64,000 nucleotides of DNA from CBDCTM01 sp965222005 (GCA_965222005.1 OZ244935.1:868001-932000); one strand, 5' to 3'. Positions 48,174-57,072 are shown, numbered from the stretch's first letter. Numbers and translations: made by a program. Notes: generated by a model not told the origin, from the sequence alone.

Positions 48174-50087
48174 CTACAGCTTTATCACATTTCCGCTAAT
48201 GGTTTCTTTTTCAGTCTGTATTTCATAATAATACAAGCCTGCCCCTGGCAAATCCGCCGAATCAATGATGATACTATGCTGGCCGGCAGTAAAGTAAGCT
48301 TTCTGCTGCCAGACTGTGCGGCCGGTAACGTCAAAAAGCTGAAGCTCCAGAGAACTCCCTTTCGCCAACTGCAGTTCAATCCTTGTCTGCTCAGTAAAGG
48401 GATTGGGCTGAGCAGCTTCGACAGAAAGGGATTTGCCTTCTTTTACCAAGGCTCCAAACTCAAGCGCTACTCCCCTTGTAGCCAACTGATCACCCTGCTC
48501 GCGGTAGGCCTCCGCATCCAGCAGCCCTTCGTGCAAGCCCAGTACATCGCTCAACTTCCCATCCCTAAGGGCTGTGAATTCAACAGAAAACAGTCGCTCT
48601 CCCTTTTTCAGATCCGAGCCTTCAAAACTGTTCCAGCTAAATGGAATCAAGCCTTCTGATAGCTGATTGAGGCCGAAATTGGCTTCGCTCAGATAGCTGA
48701 GCCGATCCGTGCTTTGCAGCGATTCGAAGCGCAGCACATCCGGCTCGAACTGCAGCATCATCTGTAGCCCCGCCACAGATTGAAAATCGACCGCAGTGAA
48801 ATCAATGCTGTAGCTTTGGCCAGTGCGCAGTTCCCGGTCTGCAACGGAAAGGCGCAGCGGAACGTGGCTGTTGCGACCGTCGGCATCCTGATTGGTCAAC
48901 ATACCGGGCAAAGCTGAACCGTTTACATCGCCGACTTTAAAGCCGATAAAGTCGATTTTCAACGGCAAATTCATTGAACTATCAATCTCAAAGCTTTCCG
49001 GCACCGGGCTGGCAAAAGGATTGGCCGGATCGGGGAAGGTGAAGTCGGCATCCACAAAACGCCAGGAGGTATTGTTGGGGAAGCTGGTGAGTTGAAAGAG
49101 GATCAATTTTCTCAATATTACAATGTCGTAGGTAGTGATAGCACCGCTTTTCCACACATCTGCAGCCAGCATTTTGTAAGGCGAAGAGAGCATTTGCCGA
49201 CCCACAATATGGCGCATGATTAGTACCAAATCGAAGGTGGAGACGCCATTGAGGGGGTTGATGTCTTTGACAAGGCTAATCCTTGAACAGGTATCGGGTA
49301 TCGATGAAATAAAAAGGTGGCAATTATCAAATTCACCAACATTTGTGGTACAATCCATTAAAAATTGCGTCTTTTCAATCTTCTCCCCCTCTTCTGTTGT
49401 ACTACATACCGCTACTACTCCAGTAGGGTAATCTGTGCATGGAGAAAGCAACAGGCCTACTTCGCAGTTGCTGTAGTTGCCGTTGTTGTCCCATACGTAC
49501 AACACAAACTCTTCCGGCAGGCCGGTGACATCATCGCAGTTGCGGCGAATAGTTTGGTCATTGATATCTTCTGAAAAGGAAAATACCAGATCGTCCTGGG
49601 GAGTACAGTTATCGTAGCTATCAAGGTCAAAGTCGCTGGCCCAGATGTCGATGTAACCGCCAGCGGCTGTCGGCACCGCAATAATGGATACCCCTGGCAA
49701 GCAGTAAGCTACCGGCGGCTCTTCATCATTAACTCTTATTGGTATACTACAAACTGCCCAATAGCCAAAACACCAATCAACAGCAGTCACTTCAAGAAGG
49801 TGGTCACCCTCAGGCAGCGAGGTATCAACGATATTGCCATTACCGCTTGTTTGAGTACTTATTCCTCCATTATTTATCGTTAAAACATAACTATAGCTAA
49901 TTTGCTCACAGCTATTATCATCATTGGTAGCGGTAGTCTCAACAAATACCGCTGCTTCGCAGCTGCCAGGATCCGTATTTAGTTCGATGGGGTCACAAGG
50001 GGAAGTAAATCTTACAATTTGAGCGGTTATTGGCAGGATGCCAAAAAGCAAAGCCAGGAACGTAATTGCTGTTTTCATGGGATACAT
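48174..50087 (-). CDS. Secreted protein with dockerin-like, cohesin-like and type IX sorting regions
   Basis: 637 residues. Signal peptide (MKTAITFLALLFGILPITAQ), repeated HYR-like modules with paired Cys (residues 30-240), a dockerin-like segment (DINPLNGVSTFDLVLIMRHIVGRQ near 290 and SGAITTYDIVILRKLILFQ near 335), a cohesin-like stretch (LRLSVADRELRTGQSYSIDFTAVDF, from 430), and a C-terminal type IX secretion sorting domain (AAQPNPFTEQTRIELQL, LFDVTGRTVWQQ and a GLYYYEIQTEKETISGNVIKL ending). It would be exported to the outside through the T9SS and attached to the surface or released. Function is unknown; the surface architecture is common in Saprospirales. Confidence 0.9.
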   Translation of the reverse strand: MYPMKTAITFLALLFGILPITAQIVRFTSPCDPIELNTDPGSCEAAVFVETTATNDDNSCEQISYSYVLTINNGGISTQTSGNGNIVDTSLPEGDHLLEVTAVDWCFGYWAVCSIPIRVNDEEPPVAYCLPGVSIIAVPTAAGGYIDIWASDFDLDSYDNCTPQDDLVFSFSEDINDQTIRRNCDDVTGLPEEFVLYVWDNNGNYSNCEVGLLLSPCTDYPTGVVAVCSTTEEGEKIEKTQFLMDCTTNVGEFDNCHLFISSIPDTCSRISLVKDINPLNGVSTFDLVLIMRHIVGRQMLSSPYKMLAADVWKSGAITTYDIVILRKLILFQLTSFPNNTSWRFVDADFTFPDPANPFASPVPESFEIDSSMNLPLKIDFIGFKVGDVNGSALPGMLTNQDADGRNSHVPLRLSVADRELRTGQSYSIDFTAVDFQSVAGLQMMLQFEPDVLRFESLQSTDRLSYLSEANFGLNQLSEGLIPFSWNSFEGSDLKKGERLFSVEFTALRDGKLSDVLGLHEGLLDAEAYREQGDQLATRGVALEFGALVKEGKSLSVEAAQPNPFTEQTRIELQLAKGSSLELQLFDVTGRTVWQQKAYFTAGQHSIIIDSADLPGAGLYYYEIQTEKETISGNVIKL

Positions 50088-50202
50088 TTTACTTAGATGA
50101 ATGATAAAACGGCTATCGGGAAGGAAGTTTGGAGACTAGTGCTTAGAACATAGCTTGTAAAGTAATTTACAAAATAATCAACAACAATGCTATGGCAAGG
50201 CG

Positions 50203-50237
50203 AAAAAAATCCCCTCTCCTGATAAACAGAAGAGGGG
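50203..50237 (-). terminator. Terminator of the structured RNA region
   Basis: Minus strand: CCCCTCT, inner CTG/CAG and loop, AGAGGGG (50211-50237), then seven T (50203-50209). It stands 115 bases upstream of the secreted-protein gene and ends a transcript coming from the structured region to its right. Confidence 0.85.
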
Positions 50238-50737
50238 CTACATCCCAAAAACAGATTGGAAAAACCTAAGGGCAATGCAGGCTGTCCTGCCCGCCTAAGG
50301 CATTTCCGAAAGACGATACCGGAGGTTTTGGCCGGTACCGGTAAAAGACTTTACTCCCCTCCGAAGAGAGGAACAAAACCATGAGATTACAATTGTTGTA
50401 AAACAATTGAACTATACAGTCCGCCGAAGCGGAATATGTTCGAGATACTAAATGGGTTAATCGTTGTACTGAGTCGTCCTGGCTTCATCGGCGAGCCGAT
50501 GACAAAAAGAACATTATGTGTAGTTTTCTCACTACTGGCACTTGCCAGCACTAAACATGCAGTCCTTTCAGCAGCTTCAGGATTACAGATACCCGCAATA
50601 GCAGGCATGTAAAGGAAGATAGCTTAAGGAATATAGTACTTGAGGTACTAACTCTTGCGGTTGATGGGAAAGTCCGATTTGCATCGGGAAGGAAAGTTAT
50701 TGGGACAATTAACAGTCGAAACTGCTACCCTTCATCG
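50203..50737 (-). ncRNA. Unidentified large structured RNA (about 535 nt)
   Basis: This stretch carries at least eleven hairpins in a row, mostly perfect 5-8 bp stems with short loops. On the minus strand the loops include three UUCG tetraloops (50712-50725, 50420-50433, 50356-50371, the last using a G-U pair that only works on this strand) and one GCAA loop (50674-50687). Others are TAGTAC/GTACTA (50634-50650), CTGGC/GCCAG (50535-50548), TCATCGG/CCGATGA (50485-50502), CAATTGTT/AACAATTG (50390-50409), GTAAA/TTTAC (50341-50354), TACCGG/CCGGTA (50317-50337) and GCAGG/CCTGC (50277-50290). A -7 match (CAAATATA complement, 50743-50750) precedes it, though no -33 was found, and a terminator closes it. 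No known class was recognised: features of RNase P, tmRNA and 6S RNA are absent. A 73-codon minus frame (50387-50608) is thought to be incidental. Confidence 0.6.
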
Positions 50738-50818
50738 TATGGCAAATATATGAAATATATTTTTCTTCTTTATACCCCAAAGCAGGTATTTTTTTATACC
50801 TTGCTATTGAGCAATTTG

Positions 50819-50889
50819 TAGACCCACTAGGACTCGAACCTAGACTAACAGAACCAAAATCTGGTGTGCTGCCATTACACTATGGGTCT
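50819..50889 (-). tRNA. tRNA-Gln (anticodon TTG)
   Basis: Full cloverleaf on the minus strand, 71 nt: acceptor AGACCCA/TGGGTCT with A discriminator, D-arm TAGTGTAATGGCAGCAC, anticodon stem CAGA/TCTG with loop TTTTGGT giving anticodon TTG, and T-arm CTAGG-TTCGAGT-CCTAG. CCA is not encoded. It lies just upstream, on the same strand, of the structured RNA region, 82 bases from its presumed start; the two might share a transcript or be separate. Confidence 0.93.
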
Positions 50890-51048
50890 TTCCCCGTTTT
50901 CAGTATTGCTCAAAAAATAAAATCCTCTTTTCAATTTTTGAACGGTTTTTAAGAACGAAGCGCAAATTTAAAACAATTTAGGTGGATTGTAAAGTTCCGA
51001 TGCTAAAAATTTAGGAGGCTCAAAAATTCATTCTTTGCATGCTGAAAG

Positions 51049-51894
51049 TCAGGCCTGCTTTGGGTTTTTATCGATTTGATTTGCCAGGCGAAGATAAAGT
51101 TGATCGTCGTTGAGGATATCGTAGAGATAGTCATGATAGTCCGGAAAATCAGTCAAGTTATTATGGCCAGCTTCATCCACTGCAAATAATTGGCTGTGCT
51201 GTGGAGCCAGTGCTATAAGCATCTCGCTTTGCCGGAATGGAATAAGACGATCCTTGCGACCGTGCAGAAAGAAAATAGGGCAGTGTACTTTTTTTATAAA
51301 CTGATCGGTGCGAATCTGATACCGGAGCAACCACTTGACCGGCATAAACCAGCCAAAGCGACTCACCTGATGCAGAAAACTGAAGTAGGGCGAATCGAGG
51401 ATGAGCATACGAGGGTTGTTCCACGAAGCGATGCGCGCGGCGATGCCGCTGCCCAGTGACCGGCCATAGGCCACTATGCGCTGCTCGCTATAGCGCTTGG
51501 CCAGCCATTTATATACATGCTGGGCATCATTGTAGAGGATGGATTCGGTGCGACGGCCCCGGCTCTTGCCAAAGCCCCGATAGTCGATCACAAAAAAATC
51601 GTAACCCTTTCCGATAAAATCGCGGGCAAATTTGCCCCAGCCCTTAATGCTGCGCGAATTGCCTTTGAAGTAAAAAACCACACCTTTGGCATTGGGAACT
51701 TCAAAATGCAGTCCGTTGACCGTACCGCCGTCCTCCATATCAAAATTGACTTCTTCAAAGGGAAAAGAGTAGTTGTATTTGAACGAACTGGGTAATATTT
51801 CGGGGCGAAAGAAGAAAAAATCCTGCAAAAAGTAAAAAAGCAGATTCAACCCCACATAAGTTGCAATCACACCAATAATTATGTACGTCCACAT
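51049..51894 (-). CDS. Membrane-anchored alpha/beta hydrolase (copy A)
   Basis: 281 residues; N-terminal membrane helix (MWTYIIIGVIATYVGLNLLFYFL), then an alpha/beta hydrolase with oxyanion segment VVFYFKGNSRSIKGWGKF, the nucleophile Ser in AYGRSLGSGIAARIA near residue 145, the acid in FFLHGRKDRLIPF (Asp) and His in DEAGHNNLTDFPDYH. It belongs to the BEM46/ABHD13-like set of membrane-bound serine hydrolases whose substrates are unknown. Start at ATG 51894; a TTG two codons earlier is possible. It resembles the hydrolase at 60.8-61.6 kb. Confidence 0.9.
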   Translation of the reverse strand: MWTYIIIGVIATYVGLNLLFYFLQDFFFFRPEILPSSFKYNYSFPFEEVNFDMEDGGTVNGLHFEVPNAKGVVFYFKGNSRSIKGWGKFARDFIGKGYDFFVIDYRGFGKSRGRRTESILYNDAQHVYKWLAKRYSEQRIVAYGRSLGSGIAARIASWNNPRMLILDSPYFSFLHQVSRFGWFMPVKWLLRYQIRTDQFIKKVHCPIFFLHGRKDRLIPFRQSEMLIALAPQHSQLFAVDEAGHNNLTDFPDYHDYLYDILNDDQLYLRLANQIDKNPKQA

Positions 51895-51952
51895 TAGCAA
51901 TGACTCTTTTGGAAATCAATAAATCCACCATCAAGGATAGCTGCTGCTTCCA

Positions 51953-52501
51953 TTATTCCACCAGTTGATAAATGGCACTCAGATGGCGCCCGCCCCCTTT
52001 ATAGTCCAAGCCGTAGCCGATCACAAATTTATCGGGAATCTCGTAACCAACATAGTCGATATTCATGTGATATTTAATGGCTTCGGGCTTTACCAAAAAA
52101 GCAGCCAGGCTAATACTGGCCGGATTTTTTGATCGAAGGGTTTCCAAAAAGCTATGCAAGGTAGAGCCGGTATCCACAATGTCTTCCACCACAATTACGT
52201 GGCGCCCTTCCAGCTCAGCCTCCAGGCCAATCAGTGTGGTCACCTTGCCTGTACTGGCCAGGCCGGCGTACGAACTGAGCTTGGTGAATGACATCTCACA
52301 ATCGATGTTGCATGCCCTCACCAGATCAGCCGTAAACATAAATGCACCGTTGAGAATACCTATAAACAACGGGGTTTTGTCACGAAAATCCTCTGCGATC
52401 TGCTTGCCCAGCTCGAGTACCCGCTGGCTGATTTGGGCTTCCGAAATGTATTCTCTGAACGTGAGCTCATGGCATTGCACCAGGGTTTCCATCTTCATCA
52501 T
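51953..52501 (-). CDS. hpt: Hypoxanthine phosphoribosyltransferase
   Basis: 182 residues from ATG 52501. The PRPP-binding motif VIVVEDIVDTGSTLHSF is at about residues 102-118, with ISEAQISQRVLELGKQIAEDF near the start and the flexible loop TKLSSYAGLASTGKV before it; DKFVIGYGLDYKGGGRHL closes the active site. Salvages hypoxanthine (and probably guanine) to nucleotides. Standard length; monocistronic between two unrelated genes. Confidence 0.95.
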   Translation of the reverse strand: MMKMETLVQCHELTFREYISEAQISQRVLELGKQIAEDFRDKTPLFIGILNGAFMFTADLVRACNIDCEMSFTKLSSYAGLASTGKVTTLIGLEAELEGRHVIVVEDIVDTGSTLHSFLETLRSKNPASISLAAFLVKPEAIKYHMNIDYVGYEIPDKFVIGYGLDYKGGGRHLSAIYQLVE

Positions 52502-52586
52502 TGGATAATTATACACACTTATTAAATTTTTGAAATCATCAATAAAATTGCCGTCGTGTATATTTTGAACAAAATATTACTTCTTA

Positions 52587-53990
52587 TTACTTCAAGCCAT
52601 ACTTGTCAATCAAATACACCAGGCTAGCCATAGCAGCAACGCCCAACTCCAGTTCTCTTTTATTCACTTTGTCGAAGGTATCGATCGGTGTATGGTGATA
52701 ATCAAAATAACGCTGCGAGTCGGGGCGCAGGCCTATCAGCAGGCCCTTTTGGCTCTTCAGTGGTGAAATATCGGCGCCCGATCCTCCTTTAGTCAATATA
52801 TGCAAGCCATAGGCTTCCAGTAATGGTTGCCAACTAATCAGTTTTTTGAAGTAATGTTGAAAAGTAGCAGCATCGCCGTCGCAGCTGAAGCCGCGCGGAC
52901 TAAAACCTCCGGCATCCGACTCGATGGCTGCCAGATGAAACTCCCCCAGCTCATTGGAAGCTTTGGCATAAGCCCGGCCGCCGCGCAAGCCATTTTCCTC
53001 ATTCATAAACAACACACAGCGGATCGTCCGCTTTGGCTGATAATTCATGCGCTTCAGCAGGTGCATCACTGCCATTGATTGTACACAGCCCGCCCCATCA
53101 TCATGTGCCCCTTGCCCCACATCCCAGCTGTCCAAATGTCCACCTATCAGGATGATTTCATCGGGATAGGTGCTTCCCTTTATCTCCCCGATTACGTTGT
53201 GGGAAGTAATGTCTGGCAATTGTCGGCAATTGGTTTTGACATGTACACTCACTGCTTCATGCCTCAATAATGAACTCAGCATATCTGCATCATTAGTACT
53301 GATAGCAAGGGCAGGAATACGCTTTTCACCCTCTTTGAATATAGTTCCACCGGTATGTGGTACATCATCCTGGCTGGTAGTCATTGAACGAACCAGAACC
53401 GCTACTGCTCCTTGCTGTGCAGCTTTTGCGGGGCCATAGCCCCGCTGATCCACTGCTCCGCCATAGGCATTGAAGGTGCGGATTTGGCGGGGATCCATAG
53501 GGCGGTTGAAAAATACGATCTTACCTGCCAGATTTTGCCGCCCCAGGTTTTGCAGCGCTTCCAGAGATTGCACTTCGATCACCTCTGCCGTAATGCCTTG
53601 CGATGGTGTAGCTCCCGACCCACCCAGTGCCAGGGCATGAAGATCGCGGCTACCTATTTGTTGGGAATTAACTATTCGTGCCACTTCTGCGTCGCCACGT
53701 ATCCAATGTGGCACCTGACAAGCTTGAAGCCGCACTTGGTCAAGGCCGATGGAATCAAGCATTTGACGGGTATATTCAACGGCGGCGGCAGCCTGCGGAG
53801 AGCCGCTCAAACGGGCACCAATGTGCGTAGTGAGGTAGTCCAGCCAATGGTATGCGCGGTTTTGGGTGAGGGCGTGGTCGTAGATTTTTCTGATGAAAAA
53901 GGCATCCTCATCCTGTTGATCGTTTTGGGCAAACAAGTATTGTGCGTTGATTGCCAGGATAGTGAAAACTAGAAGCGTTGTAAGTTTCAT
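52587..53990 (-). CDS. Exported M28-family carboxypeptidase-like metallopeptidase
   Basis: 467 residues, signal sequence (MKLTTLLVFTILAINAQYLFAQ). First lobe RAYHWLDYLTTHIGARLSGSPQAAAAVEYTRQ, a PA-like insert (KIVFFNRPMDP), and the zinc core: GGHLDSWDVGQGAHDDGAG near residue 283, MNEENGLRGG near 330, ESDAGGFSPRG near 360, and the final His in FDYHHTPIDTFDK near 430. Layout matches plasma glutamate carboxypeptidase (PGCP) relatives. Acts in the periplasm or outside. All ligands are present, so it should be active. Confidence 0.94.
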   Translation of the reverse strand: MKLTTLLVFTILAINAQYLFAQNDQQDEDAFFIRKIYDHALTQNRAYHWLDYLTTHIGARLSGSPQAAAAVEYTRQMLDSIGLDQVRLQACQVPHWIRGDAEVARIVNSQQIGSRDLHALALGGSGATPSQGITAEVIEVQSLEALQNLGRQNLAGKIVFFNRPMDPRQIRTFNAYGGAVDQRGYGPAKAAQQGAVAVLVRSMTTSQDDVPHTGGTIFKEGEKRIPALAISTNDADMLSSLLRHEAVSVHVKTNCRQLPDITSHNVIGEIKGSTYPDEIILIGGHLDSWDVGQGAHDDGAGCVQSMAVMHLLKRMNYQPKRTIRCVLFMNEENGLRGGRAYAKASNELGEFHLAAIESDAGGFSPRGFSCDGDAATFQHYFKKLISWQPLLEAYGLHILTKGGSGADISPLKSQKGLLIGLRPDSQRYFDYHHTPIDTFDKVNKRELELGVAAMASLVYLIDKYGLK

Positions 53991-54241
53991 AGGCGATGCC
54001 TCAGGGTTGAGCTTGGCTGCAAAGGTATTTATTTACCTACAAGACCAATAATTTTTATCCAATCAATGGGAAAGGGGTATTTGGTAATAGCCAAAATAGG
54101 CTTTGCTGGAGTTAGAAATGTTAAAGTTCAGACAAATGGTGTCTTTTTTCAAAATTGCCGTCTAAAATGGGAAATCAAGACGTGACAAACTCATCCTGCT
54201 AGGGGATATGGCTGACGTCGCAAAAATTAATTTTCAGCATT

Positions 54242-54272
54242 TTTGGTCATCAGTTTCGATTACTTACATTTG
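54242..54272 (+). promoter_or_regulatory. Promoter of the sigma factor gene
   Basis: -33 TTTG (54242-54245), 19 bases, then -7 TACATTTG (54265-54272), a full match to the Bacteroidota form. The transcript would begin near 54279, 63 bases before the TTG start. From 54000 to 54241 nothing else was recognised. Confidence 0.82.
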
Positions 54273-54341
54273 TAGGCAAATCCCGAGAAACACTGAAATT
54301 TTGAAAATTAGTTTTTGCAAACCTCAATTTAAATCGACCTT

Positions 54342-54914
54342 TTGGGAAAACAACTATTATCCGATAAATCAGACACGGAGGTAGTTCAACTGTATCTCAG
54401 CACGCAACGGCCTGAATATTTTAGCCTGCTATACAAAAGATATGCAGCTAAGATATACAGCAAGTGTATTTCGTTGCTCAAAGATGAGGTTTTAGCTGCT
54501 GATGCCACCCAGGACATATTTGTGAAATTGTTTCTCAATCTATCCAAATTTAGCGAGCGATCTAAGTTTTCTACCTGGGTGTACTCGATTACATACAACT
54601 ACTGCATTGATTTTTTGAGGCGTAAGAAGAAAGAACGGCAGCTATTTTCGGACGAGATGGAAAACGTGCCTGACCAAGTAGATGACATACCTGACAGTCA
54701 ACTGCTTGAGATGGAAGTGCAGCGCCTAAAAGTGGTTTTGGATAAAATTCCCTCTGGCGACAAGGCCATTTTACTCATGAAATATCAGGATGGTATGCCG
54801 ATTGTAGAAATCGCGGAAATCCTCAACAAATCAGAGAGTGCAATCAAAATGCGCCTCAAACGGGCCAAGCATAAAGCTCAGGTGGTTTACAACGACTTAT
54901 TTAGCGATCAATAA
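54342..54914 (+). CDS. ECF-type RNA polymerase sigma factor
   Basis: 190 residues. Region 2: YFSLLYKRYAAKIYSKCISLLKDEVLAADATQDIFVKLFLNLSKF with the -10 binding segment FSERSKFSTWVYSITYNYCIDFLRRKKK; region 4: IPSGDKAILLMKYQDGMPIVEIAEILNKSESAIKMRLKRAK (helix-turn-helix). No anti-sigma factor of standard type follows; instead an 82-residue protein does. A stop codon at 54330-54332 forces the start to TTG 54342. The -35 target cannot be predicted. Confidence 0.94.
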   Translation: MGKQLLSDKSDTEVVQLYLSTQRPEYFSLLYKRYAAKIYSKCISLLKDEVLAADATQDIFVKLFLNLSKFSERSKFSTWVYSITYNYCIDFLRRKKKERQLFSDEMENVPDQVDDIPDSQLLEMEVQRLKVVLDKIPSGDKAILLMKYQDGMPIVEIAEILNKSESAIKMRLKRAKHKAQVVYNDLFSDQ

Positions 54915-54926
54915 AACATAGAACTC

Positions 54927-55175
54927 ATGACATCTCAAAAGAATAGTTTTAAAGCAATCGATGAAGAACAAATGAGCAATTTCTCTTTGATGTCTTCTTC
55001 TGTTGAGAAAAATGTAAATGGCAGCCTGGGTGTATTCGGCATAGTAGGCAACATGATCAATATGTATCTGCCTCGCCTTATCCAGTTTTTTGTACATCTG
55101 GTAGGAGGGGAGGAGCAGCATACAAGCCGTAGTGCCCAATCCATTGATGGAGAAGCTATAAGTGATGGCGAGTAG
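54927..55175 (+). CDS. Small protein after the sigma factor
   Basis: 82 codons starting 12 bases after the sigma factor: MTSQKNSFKAIDEEQMSNFSLMSSSVEKNVNGSLGVFGIVGNMINMYLPRLIQFFVHLVGG, then an acidic tail. It has one hydrophobic segment (about residues 34-60). No family is recognised. Its place in the operon between sigma factor and MscS gene makes a small anti-sigma-like or membrane adaptor role worth testing. An antisense frame of 114 codons exists but has poorer character. Confidence 0.65.
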   Translation: MTSQKNSFKAIDEEQMSNFSLMSSSVEKNVNGSLGVFGIVGNMINMYLPRLIQFFVHLVGGEEQHTSRSAQSIDGEAISDGE

Positions 55176-55243
55176 CTGCTGCTGCCTAATGGCTGAAAGC
55201 CCCTTAAAATAATCGAGCTTTGGCTCAATGAAAACATTCATCT

Positions 55244-56053
55244 ATGAACCTCTTGGAAATACTAAGCGACTTACTCAGTAGATTTTTGCACGTTGTACCC
55301 AGCATCCTGGGGGCAATCCTTATCGTAATTGCAGGTTGGATCATCGCCAAGATTGCCGCCCGGCTGTTGGGTCGGTTGTTGCGCAGCTTGCGTATTGATC
55401 ATCTGACTGACCGGCTCAACGAGATCGAAATTGTCAATAAAGCCAGCTTAAAAATTCTGCCTAGCGTATTTTTGTCTAAACTGCTATACTACTTCATTCT
55501 ACTTATTTTCTTTATCGCAGCAACTGACATTCTCAACATGCCAGCCGTATCGCAGCTGATGAGTGATCTGATCAATTATATCCCCTATTTACTCTCAGCA
55601 CTTGTAGTGTTGATAATAGGCATCCTGCTGGCCGATTTTATTCGGAATATTGTCCTTACCACCTGCCAATCGTTGGGCATACCGTCTGCCAAACTCATCG
55701 GAGCTTTTGCTTTTTGGTTCATTTTCCTTACAGCATTGGTTAGCGCGCTGTCGCAAGCTGGCATACAAACGGCTTTTATCACTTCCAACCTCTCTATCAT
55801 CATCGGGGGCGGAGTATTAGCTTTTGCCCTGGGATATGGCTTTGCTTCACGTGATATGATGGCCAATTTTTTAGCCTCTTTTTATATTAAAGAAAAATTT
55901 AAACTTGGGGATGTCATCAGTGTAGATGGTGTCAAAGGAACTATCGTCTCGATAGATAATGCCTCTTTAGCTTTAAAAACTGAACACAACAGCAAGGTGG
56001 TCGTCCCCTTGTCGAAAATGAACTCCGAGAAGGTCGAAATCCATGCCAGCTGA
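55244..56053 (+). CDS. MscS-family mechanosensitive channel
   Basis: 269 residues. Membrane helices near residues 18-40, 75-95, 110-135 and 145-165 lead to the pore-proximal and beta domain: GVLAFALGYGFASRDMMANFLASFYIKEKFKLGDVISVDGVKGTIVSIDNASLALKTEHNSKVVVPLSKM. This is the short MscS-like form that begins with TM-helix repeat segments. Releases ions under membrane tension. It may share a transcript with the sigma factor and the small protein, 68 bases upstream. Confidence 0.9.
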   Translation: MNLLEILSDLLSRFLHVVPSILGAILIVIAGWIIAKIAARLLGRLLRSLRIDHLTDRLNEIEIVNKASLKILPSVFLSKLLYYFILLIFFIAATDILNMPAVSQLMSDLINYIPYLLSALVVLIIGILLADFIRNIVLTTCQSLGIPSAKLIGAFAFWFIFLTALVSALSQAGIQTAFITSNLSIIIGGGVLAFALGYGFASRDMMANFLASFYIKEKFKLGDVISVDGVKGTIVSIDNASLALKTEHNSKVVVPLSKMNSEKVEIHAS

Positions 56054-56109
56054 CATACTGTTTGATTAATATTCAACGCTATTCACTCAAACTATAAAAT
56101 CTTATTAAA

Positions 56110-57072
56110 ATGATGTACCGTTTAGTACTCCTTTTACTCCTTTGTGTCGCTACTTTTAACCTTTCTGCACAATCTGTAGAAGAGTTGAAAGCCACAAAAG
56201 CAGAAAAAGAAGCCCAAATAGCTGCTCTCCAGGGAGAGGTAGATGCTTTGAAGCAACAAATCGACACTTATCCCGGCTGGAAATTTGGTTCGCTTGGCAC
56301 GCTTGGGTTCAACGTTTCCCAATTTTCCGACTGGCTAGGAGCCGAGAACCCTGATGCCCGCCAAACATCTATCGGCTTGTCTGGCAACGCCTTTGCCAAT
56401 TACGATGACGATAAGCAATTTTGGCGCAATGCAGGCAATCTCACCTATGTGCGTACCAAACTCGTTGCCGACCCCGACATCGACGATGCCTTGCCGGATT
56501 CGCTCCAAGCAGATTTTGAAACCACTGCCGATGCCATCAACGCCTCTTCGCTTTACGGTTACAAACTCACTGAGCATTGGGCTTTATCCGGCCTTGGTGA
56601 GTATCGCTCCACATTACAAAATTTCAATGATCCCGGCTATCTCGACCTTGGAATCGGTGCTACCTGGACGCCTATCACCAATCTCGTTGTTGTTTTCCAT
56701 CCACTCAACTACAACTTTGTATTCTCCAGTGGCGACCTTCAGTACGAGTCATCGCTGGGTTGTAAAATTGTAGCCGATTATACCCAAGAATTACCTATGG
56801 GTGTAGCCTGGCGCTCCAATTTGTCAGCTTTTGTCAGCTATAAAGATGTCAACAATTACTCAAACTGGACCTGGGTCAACAGTCTTGGGCTTACCGTTTG
56901 GAAAGGGCTGGGCGTTGGTTTTGAATTTGGCCTCCGTGGCAATCGGCAGGAGACTTACAATAATATGCTCACGGCGCTTCAGCGCGAAACGACCAGCATT
57001 GGCGATTATTTCGACAATAACGACAACCCACTCCAATCTTACTGGCTGCTGGGATTGACCTATAATTTATAG
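56110..57072 (+). CDS. DUF3078 family outer-membrane protein
   Basis: 320 residues: signal sequence (MMYRLVLLLLLCVATFNLSAQ), a short coiled-coil (VEELKATKAEKEAQIAALQGEVDALKQQID), and a DUF3078 beta-barrel-like body with alternating aromatic strands (WKFGSLGTLGFNVSQFSDWLGAEN, GYKLTEHWALSGLGEYRS, WRSNLSAFVSYKDVNNYSNWTWVNSLGLTVWKGLGVGFEFGL). Typical of Bacteroidota; function unknown. The N-terminal coiled coil is not always present in this family. Stands between the MscS gene and polA. Confidence 0.88.
   Translation: MMYRLVLLLLLCVATFNLSAQSVEELKATKAEKEAQIAALQGEVDALKQQIDTYPGWKFGSLGTLGFNVSQFSDWLGAENPDARQTSIGLSGNAFANYDDDKQFWRNAGNLTYVRTKLVADPDIDDALPDSLQADFETTADAINASSLYGYKLTEHWALSGLGEYRSTLQNFNDPGYLDLGIGATWTPITNLVVVFHPLNYNFVFSSGDLQYESSLGCKIVADYTQELPMGVAWRSNLSAFVSYKDVNNYSNWTWVNSLGLTVWKGLGVGFEFGLRGNRQETYNNMLTALQRETTSIGDYFDNNDNPLQSYWLLGLTYNL

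Noticed and set aside
50387..50608. 73-codon protein inside the structured region
   Set aside because: It runs through several perfect hairpins, has no recognisable family and no good start context; it is best seen as incidental.
50203..50737. RNase P RNA, tmRNA or 6S RNA as identity of the structured region
   Set aside because: The conserved GAGGAAAGUCC and AGAnnA blocks of RNase P RNA, the tRNA-like ends of tmRNA and the open bubble of 6S RNA could not be found on the minus strand. A GGGAAAGTCC on the plus strand lies at the wrong end and too close to tRNA-Gln.
54897..55241. 114-codon minus-strand frame opposite the small gene after the sigma factor
   Set aside because: The plus frame is placed 12 bases after the sigma gene and ahead of MscS, fits the operon, and has more protein-like character.
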